Source: Alligator mississippiensis
Taxonomy: Eukaryota; Chordata; Crocodylia; Alligatoridae
Assembly: GCF_030867095.1 (NCBI RefSeq)
Contig: NC_081824.1
Span: 120,846,162 to 120,910,161, forward strand
DNA length: 64,000 bases
Direction of reading: 5' to 3'
The notes below the pieces were generated by a model. It was not told the DNA's origin, did not search any database, and worked only from the letters and a program-made list of their open reading frames with translations. The translations under genes and the position numbers were made by a program. Positions within the stretch are counted from its first letter, which is position 1, and each line of letters opens with the position of its first letter. Positions 58,311 to 64,000 of the stretch are shown one piece after another.

Positions 58311-61070
58311 TGTCATCCTCCTCCCTCTTTTCCCTTCTCCAGTATTCATGGAGTTTTCTCCTGGCTAGTCATGTTTTTATGATGTACATGCACTTGCACA
58401 CACGTATGTAGCCATATACTTTCTGATATAGCAGATATGGTGCATGCCTAGTCTACTTGCACACACTTACATGTCCACAATGCAGGGGTAATAGCATCAC
58501 ACAACCTGTACGTAACTGCCAAAAATATCACTTCTGAATTTTGGAAAACTGCCAGGTCGACTCAGAGAGTGAAAAAGAATTCTGCTCCTTGCTTTCTCGA
58601 AAACCAGCATAAACCTGCTACTTATCACGCAGAGGTGATAAGTAGAGTTAAATTAAATACATTTCATCATGTCTTTACTCCATTACCTTTAAAATACTGT
58701 CCTCTACAGTAGTTCCAGTTAAGCAGTTTGCATGCATCTACAAAAAATTGCTTCTATAAAACTTCACATTTAATAACTTCTTCCGCCTGCTCCTGTCCAG
58801 CAATCAGAGAATCGTGTAATCACAGGAGAATTAGTGCTAACAAGAGGTTCTTGAAACTCTGTATCCCAAAGAAGCTCCTCAGGATGAGCTATAACCAATC
58901 CAAGAGCACCTTTGTGCTTATTGGAAACCAGTAGGCCTGGGAAAGGCTGTTATCTCCTAATAATTCTGTGAAGTATAAAGACTATATTTTAATAAGCTGT
59001 ACTCTGATAAATGTAATTTTCATCAGCATTGGACTTATTCATGTATTTGATTTCATTAGACAGCTGTGAACACTCATCCAGTCTCAGAAATGTAAATTGT
59101 GCTAGCTCAGAGTGGTGGTCTGGTGTGGGTTACATGAATGTTATTCAGATATGCTGTTCTTGGGGGTGTTTCTCAATGACTGCCTAAAGAGATTTGATAC
59201 CTTTTTTTCTTGATGAGAGAGATGCAACTATTCTACAGTGGACTGAACATTGTACTTTGTTCAGCAGCAAAAATAGTCTTTCATCTATAATACATACATT
59301 TTTGGAATTATAAGACAGACCAGAGGACCTGTTTAGCATGGTTTGCTGAGGCTGATGTAGGCATGCTTCAAAAGCTGCTGCTTTCTTATTCTTTGTCATT
59401 TCCCTGCCTACATATGGGTAATGAGTCAGGGAACACATTCCAGATCTTCACATGATAAGATGAAGAAAGCCAAGCATGACTGCAGAGGAACTGATCACTC
59501 TTGGTGGTGGCAAAGCTTGCAGGGAGAGGAGAATAGGTTTGCACACTCTGTAGCTCTTCAGATGCTAGGTCTTACCCCCATATTTCAGGATTGGCAGGAT
59601 GATCTTATCTGCACAACCCCTTTGTTTTTTCAGTGGGCTCTTGAAACTACCCTTAGCTCCAACAACTTGTCAGTGTGGCTCTGTTACAATTATGCTGGCA
59701 GCACTTCTGTATTGGTGGCAGCCTTGGGACTACACATCGAGGGGGCAATTGTATATTTGCACCTAGATTCTACTGGGCACAAAAGGAAGTATGCTTTGCC
59801 CTGCCCCTTCTCCTCCAGCTTATGCCCCCAGCTTGTTTCTCCCTCTGCACAAATCCCTTTTGCTATGGAAAGCATCATGGAGGGTCCAGTGACATCTGAA
59901 GGGAAAGGTGCTGAAAAAGCAGTTGGACCTTATCTTTATGAGAAAGTGAGGTCCACACATAAATGTCCCTCCCTGGCACTGGCACATAATCCCTGGCACA
60001 GGCAGTTCTAAGTAACTGCCATTGCTTTCTATACAGTAATCAAATGCAGAGAATAGCTTTATGCCCTTCCTCCTCCCCCTTCTAACTTGGGAAATGTGGA
60101 GGCACTATTCTTTGATAATGCAGACCTCCTCCCACTGCATTGAAAGACATGACTATGGAGTACGTTTAGAGTGAGAAGCAGAAGAACTGAAAGCTAGGCA
60201 TATGACTCTTTCTTTTTAGGGTACTCTAAATGTACATAATACTTTACAAAAAATAACAAAGACACAAATTTTCCAGAGTGATGACTGATTTGGGTGCCTC
60301 ATTTTTACATTGATAAAGTAGCTTGACTTCTGTAGCTGAATCTGGTCTCTTTAAATGGTCTCACGGCAGGCATTAAAAAAGGTGCATCCAGAATTGGAAC
60401 CATTTTAAAAAAAATCTTGACTAAGCTTGTCTTTTCTGCAAGGAATTTAAGATCTAATTTAGACAAATAGACCACTTGCAACAAAAACAAAAGAAGGAAT
60501 GGAGAGAAGGACATCAAAGGGAATGGAATAAAAACATAAGATTTGTTGTATCAGATCAGATCATTGATCCATGAAGGCCAATATCCTGTTTCCAGCAGTG
60601 ATCAACCCTTCGTGGTGCTGAAGAGGGCCAAAAAATATACTTCCTAACAGACCATGAAGAAATCCCTTAGAAAAAAAAGGTCATCTTTGCAGTGTTCACA
60701 GTAAATAGATTCGTTAAATAAGAATGAGGTGGAATAAGAAGACATGCATTCCAGTCGATGAGAGAATGCATATCTGTGTCTAATATACTGGCATAATTCT
60801 ACAAGAATAGTTCATCCTTAGGAAAATATTATCCCTGTAAGGCTGCCAAAATCAGTGGCTGCATGGGTTGTATCTGTCTTGTTTTAGTAAATGCTGGGTT
60901 TGCTAGTTAAATCTTCTTGGAAGATCTTTACCCATTTCTTTTTCTTTTTACATTTCTCAACAAATTCTCCCATTCTTGGTTGTGTATTCATTGTTCCTTT
61001 ATACAGGTGTGCCTAGCTCAGAGGAAGGATAGGTCAGTAGTGCGAGAAGTAAGCAGAACCTGAGTAATCT
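58311..61070. other. Intergenic DNA
   Basis: No gene is supported. A 196-codon open frame at 59421-60011 has no recognisable domain. Near 60535-60640, ACATAAGATTTGTTGTATCAG...ATCCTGTTTCCAGCAGTG is a diverged copy of a widespread sauropsid repeat that I cannot name. Confidence 0.4.
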
Positions 61071-61074
61071 GGAT

Positions 61075-61330
61075 GAAAATCTTCAATGCCAGGCTTCCTG
61101 AATGACCTTAGACAAATCACTTAAGGCCAAGGTTTTAAAGGTATTTGGGCACCAATAGAGACAGATAGATGTTTATTGAGATTTACAAAAGTGTTTAGTT
61201 TCTTTGGGCCTCAGTTAATTATCTGTGAGATAATAGTGGTTCCTTACCTCATAGGGGTGTTGTGAGGATAAGTATACACACAAGAGATTGAGAGGTGCTT
61301 AGATACTATGGTGCCATATAGTCAGTTGAG
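61075..61330 (+). repeat. MIR-like SINE
   Basis: TGACCTTAGACAAATCACTTA (61105) and GGGCCTCAGTTAATTATCTG (61207), followed by CCTTACCTCATAGGGGTGTTGTGAGG, are the recognisable MIR/CORE SINE landmarks in order, with extra sequence in between. Confidence 0.7.
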
Positions 61331-62837
61331 TTTACTCTGAGTTGAGTATCACTATAGAGAATAAAAATCAACAAAGGCTCAGCCTCATACATGACTTTAT
61401 ACCACGGAGCAGAAGTGCCTCTTCACAATCAGATATTGATGCTATTACTGCCATTTCTGAGGCACCCCCAAAAGCTGCTGCTAATAAATTACAAACACAT
61501 TTGCTCTCATTAATCATTCTTTGAAACGGCAACGTAGTCCTTGCTGATTGAAAATAATTATTAGCTTCTCAAAAGGATTAAACAGCCTGTTTAGAGTTTC
61601 ATTTATATCACCATTTTGATGGAGTGATGTGGGGGTATATACACAGCTTTTGTCTTAAAGTAATAATAATAATTAATGCCATGCAACAAAAAGTTACAGA
61701 AAGGCTCAGTACAAAGGGAGAAAGAAAAGGCAGACAAGGTGAACCAGGGAATAAAAGTAGGACACAGAAGAGGGCATAAGATTGTGGCAGGCAGGAAGCC
61801 TCCTACTGTAGCAGAGGAGCATTAAAAACAAAGGAAAATATAACATTCCCAACATAGCAGTGGAGAGACTTGAAATTTCTTGCTAACATTAAAATCTGAG
61901 CAGTGTAATTAATCTGGAATTGAAAGAATACCACAGATGTTTAAAATGTGTTTTTTTTTCTACTGACTCAGTATCCTGCACATTTACAAATTGTAGGTTG
62001 TGGATTAATAGCCCCTGAGGTTTGTTGCCCAATGGGCCTGACTCCAAGCTTTGAATTTGCACTCAGCAAAGTGCATTGGGATTTGGATTATTTACTAAAA
62101 TCAGGCAGTAAAGAGTTTTTTTCTAAGCAAATGTGTCTGGTCTCCTATTGTTCCACAAGCTTCCTGCGACTGGTACCCTCTCATGAAAAAACTCCAAAAG
62201 AATAAAACTGCAAGATGACTAGGAGAGGCTGGGAAGCAGCAGCATTGCTGCAGAGGGAAGGATTTTTATGAGATCCCAGCTTTGGGCAACAAGGGGCTGT
62301 GGCAACATAAGGCTGATTTATAATAGCTCAGATTGGCCTGATTTCTCAGAATCCAAACTGTGACACTTCCAGAGCATATGGTTTGAGTGGTTATTTAGGT
62401 TTCCTTCTCCTATGCAAATTAGGGGAAGTAAAACCTACTTTGCCACTTTTAGTTTTCATTTAAGGATTTCAACCTGCAGTGCAAGGCTTACCAAACCTCA
62501 TTGCACTCTCATTTGAACTAGGGAGGTATTATTATTCCCATTTTACAGAGAAGAGAACTGAGGCTGAGAGCAGAAGACCTGGGATCCAGTACCTACTGAT
62601 CTACATAGTTAAATAGTTTATGTAAAATGGAACAGCTTCAGCTGGAGAAACTAGAAGATTCCATGCATGCTAGAGTACCATTATTGTGGTTGGTAAAACA
62701 CTCTTATATGAGTTGGGTTCAAAGTCTCAGAGGTAGGAAAGGGATTTGAACTCATGTCAGCCAGTCTGAGTGAATATTTAGCCCCTGCTGCCCCCCCTGC
62801 AAATACAGAGAAGATGACAGCCCCCATCATTGCCCCC
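61331..62837. other. Intergenic DNA with a possible MIR remnant
   Basis: CCCATTTTACAGAGAAGAGAACTGAGG (62538-62564) looks like an antisense MIR end. Otherwise nothing is recognised. Confidence 0.4.
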
Positions 62838-63419
62838 ATATACCACATTTCTTTGCCTATAACATGCCCCCAAATAAGAAATACTTGTTGTTTTTAAAGG
62901 GCAGAATGAAGAAATGCAGACTTTTCTTGAAAATACTGGCAAGTATGGCATTTTCCCAGGGAAAACACAGGCAGCTGCAGTTGAGGGACAGCAAACCTTG
63001 TGGCTGCTCTGTTAAAACCCTAGCTGCAGGATATTTCAGGCACTTCTGGCTGAGCCAAAATACCTGGCCCCTCTTTTCTTTTTGAGCTGAGCTGGGTGTG
63101 CAGCCTGCAGGACCTGCCATGTTAGCTGAGGGTCTGATCCTAGCCAGCGTCTCCTGTGGAGTTAGCTGAGAGCCCACCTGCCTGATACAGCAAGATCCTC
63201 TGTCCTGGCACCCTGGGCTCAGTTCTGCTTTAGAAATATAGCAGAGCTGAGAGTAGAGGCTTCTGCTAAGTCTGTTTTAGCTACTGCGGCATGAGTCTCT
63301 GCTAGGGGAAAAAGAAAGTATTTAATGCCAGCAGCTAGGGCTCCTCCTATGCAGAATTGAAAAGAAGGCAGTTACTTTCTCTCTCCCCTAGCAGAGGCTT
63401 GAGCAGCAGAAGATGCTAT
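62838..63419. repeat. Old DNA-transposon-like repeat
   Basis: ATATACCACATTTCTTTGCC (62838) and the following ATAACATGCCCCCAAATAAG resemble the start of a TACCATATTTTCTC family element. The block ends next to the short MITE at 63420-63501, so both may form one copy. Confidence 0.4.
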
Positions 63420-63501
63420 TACCATATTTTCTCAATTAAAATGCACACCCAGCAGCTGATTTTTAGGAAAAAGTGCCTCTTGTATGTTAGAAAATATGGT
63501 A
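63420..63501. mobile_element. 82-bp MITE end unit (TACCATATTTTCT termini)
   Basis: TACCATATTTTCT at the left and AGAAAATATGGTA at the right are perfect 13-bp inverted repeats beginning with TA. The middle carries GCACACCCAGCAGCTGATTTTTAGG. Related fragments occur at 40668, 49681, 51821 and 62838. Confidence 0.7.
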
Positions 63502-64000
63502 CTTACCTTAGAAGACACCTACAGTATAGCTCAGCCCCAAGTAAGAGAGGTGGGGGAACACCTACTTTGTGAATCCTGTGGTGGCCTTGAGATGTCAAAC
63601 AGTTCAGGACTGTCATCATTTTGCCCATTCCATGCACACACAGCTACATAAAATTAGTGGAAACTAAGGTGGTTAGGGAGTTCAGGTGCCTACAGGGCTA
63701 TGAATGCTAGTGCTGCCTAAATGTTGGCTGGAGACACTTGAAAGAGCACTAGAGTACTTATGTCTTCCTTGTAAATCTACTCCTAAGGGCCCTGACACCT
63801 GTTTTACTGCTCTTGCTAGGGAAATATAATGTGGCTCTGCTAGAGTATTGTTACTTCTGTTCCACAGCATTAATTTTCAGTGAATTCTTCATGGCTTGCT
63901 AGTTAGTTTTATGCTAAATCAGAAGGGACTCAGAAGATCTGGCTGTAATACCTGATTCTACCACAAATTTAGTGCACCACCTTGGTTAAGTCCCTAATGT
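63502..64000. other. Intergenic DNA, nothing recognised
   Basis: No supported feature up to the window end. Confidence 0.4.

Noticed and set aside
1-64000. CRISPR array, toxin-antitoxin, phage or operon-type systems
   Set aside because: The window is vertebrate nuclear DNA; tandem repeats are microsatellites or minisatellites without spacers, and no prokaryotic genes are present.

Overview
The window looks like a stretch of sauropsid nuclear genome, most likely crocodilian, with a turtle as the alternative. Three things support this. There is one vertebrate gene with sauropsid character, CITED2. There are several CR1 LINE copies, one ending in the CTATGAATCTATGAA type of 3' tail. There is also a dense load of hAT-like elements, Penelope-like elements and palindromic MITEs whose termini carry a GTCTACAC core. 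No bacterial, phage or CRISPR features are present. The species assignment is inference.

Only one protein-coding gene can be supported. CITED2 lies on the minus strand, with its CDS at 13199-13924 as a single uninterrupted coding exon of 241 codons. A good splice acceptor sits 7 nt upstream of the ATG, so a 5'UTR intron is expected. The 3'UTR runs to an AATAAA at 12076-12081, and candidate TATA boxes lie at 14638-14645 and 14885-14891. A CpG-rich island covers the gene start, and a CA-rich minisatellite at about 15700-16080 lies upstream of the promoter. The rest of the window is consistent with a gene desert around CITED2.

Layout: 0.9-4.7 kb is a decayed Penelope-like element carrying three later insertions. 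5.0-5.5 kb is a pair of palindromic MITEs. 5.5-12 kb is repeat-poor intergenic DNA with a CTCF-like site. 12-16.1 kb is CITED2 and its island. 17.5-19.1 kb holds a TA-flanked MITE and a palindromic element split by a hAT. 19-23.7 kb is AT-rich and repeat-poor apart from MIR-like SINEs. 23.7-26.8 kb holds hATs and an antisense CR1. 29.8-30.8 kb is a putative solo LTR. 31.4-36 kb holds CR1, hAT, SINE-like and foldback elements. 37.4-41.7 kb holds several MITEs and a 940-bp foldback. 43.2-49.1 kb is one CR1 copy broken by a hAT, by an LTR that itself contains a 2.3-kb foldback with two smaller MITEs, and by another hAT. 49.8-51.5 kb holds a MITE and a CR1 tail. 51.5-56.9 kb is AT-rich and repeat-poor. 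56.9-57.6 kb is a foldback hAT. 58-64 kb holds scattered old SINE and MITE fragments.

I found no new multi-gene system. The most unusual structures are the large foldback DNA transposons, several of which keep readable 8-bp target duplications, and the nested insertion series, which gives a relative order of transposition. Repeat identities come from terminal inverted repeats, target duplications, translated fragments and my memory of family consensus sequences. No database search was possible.
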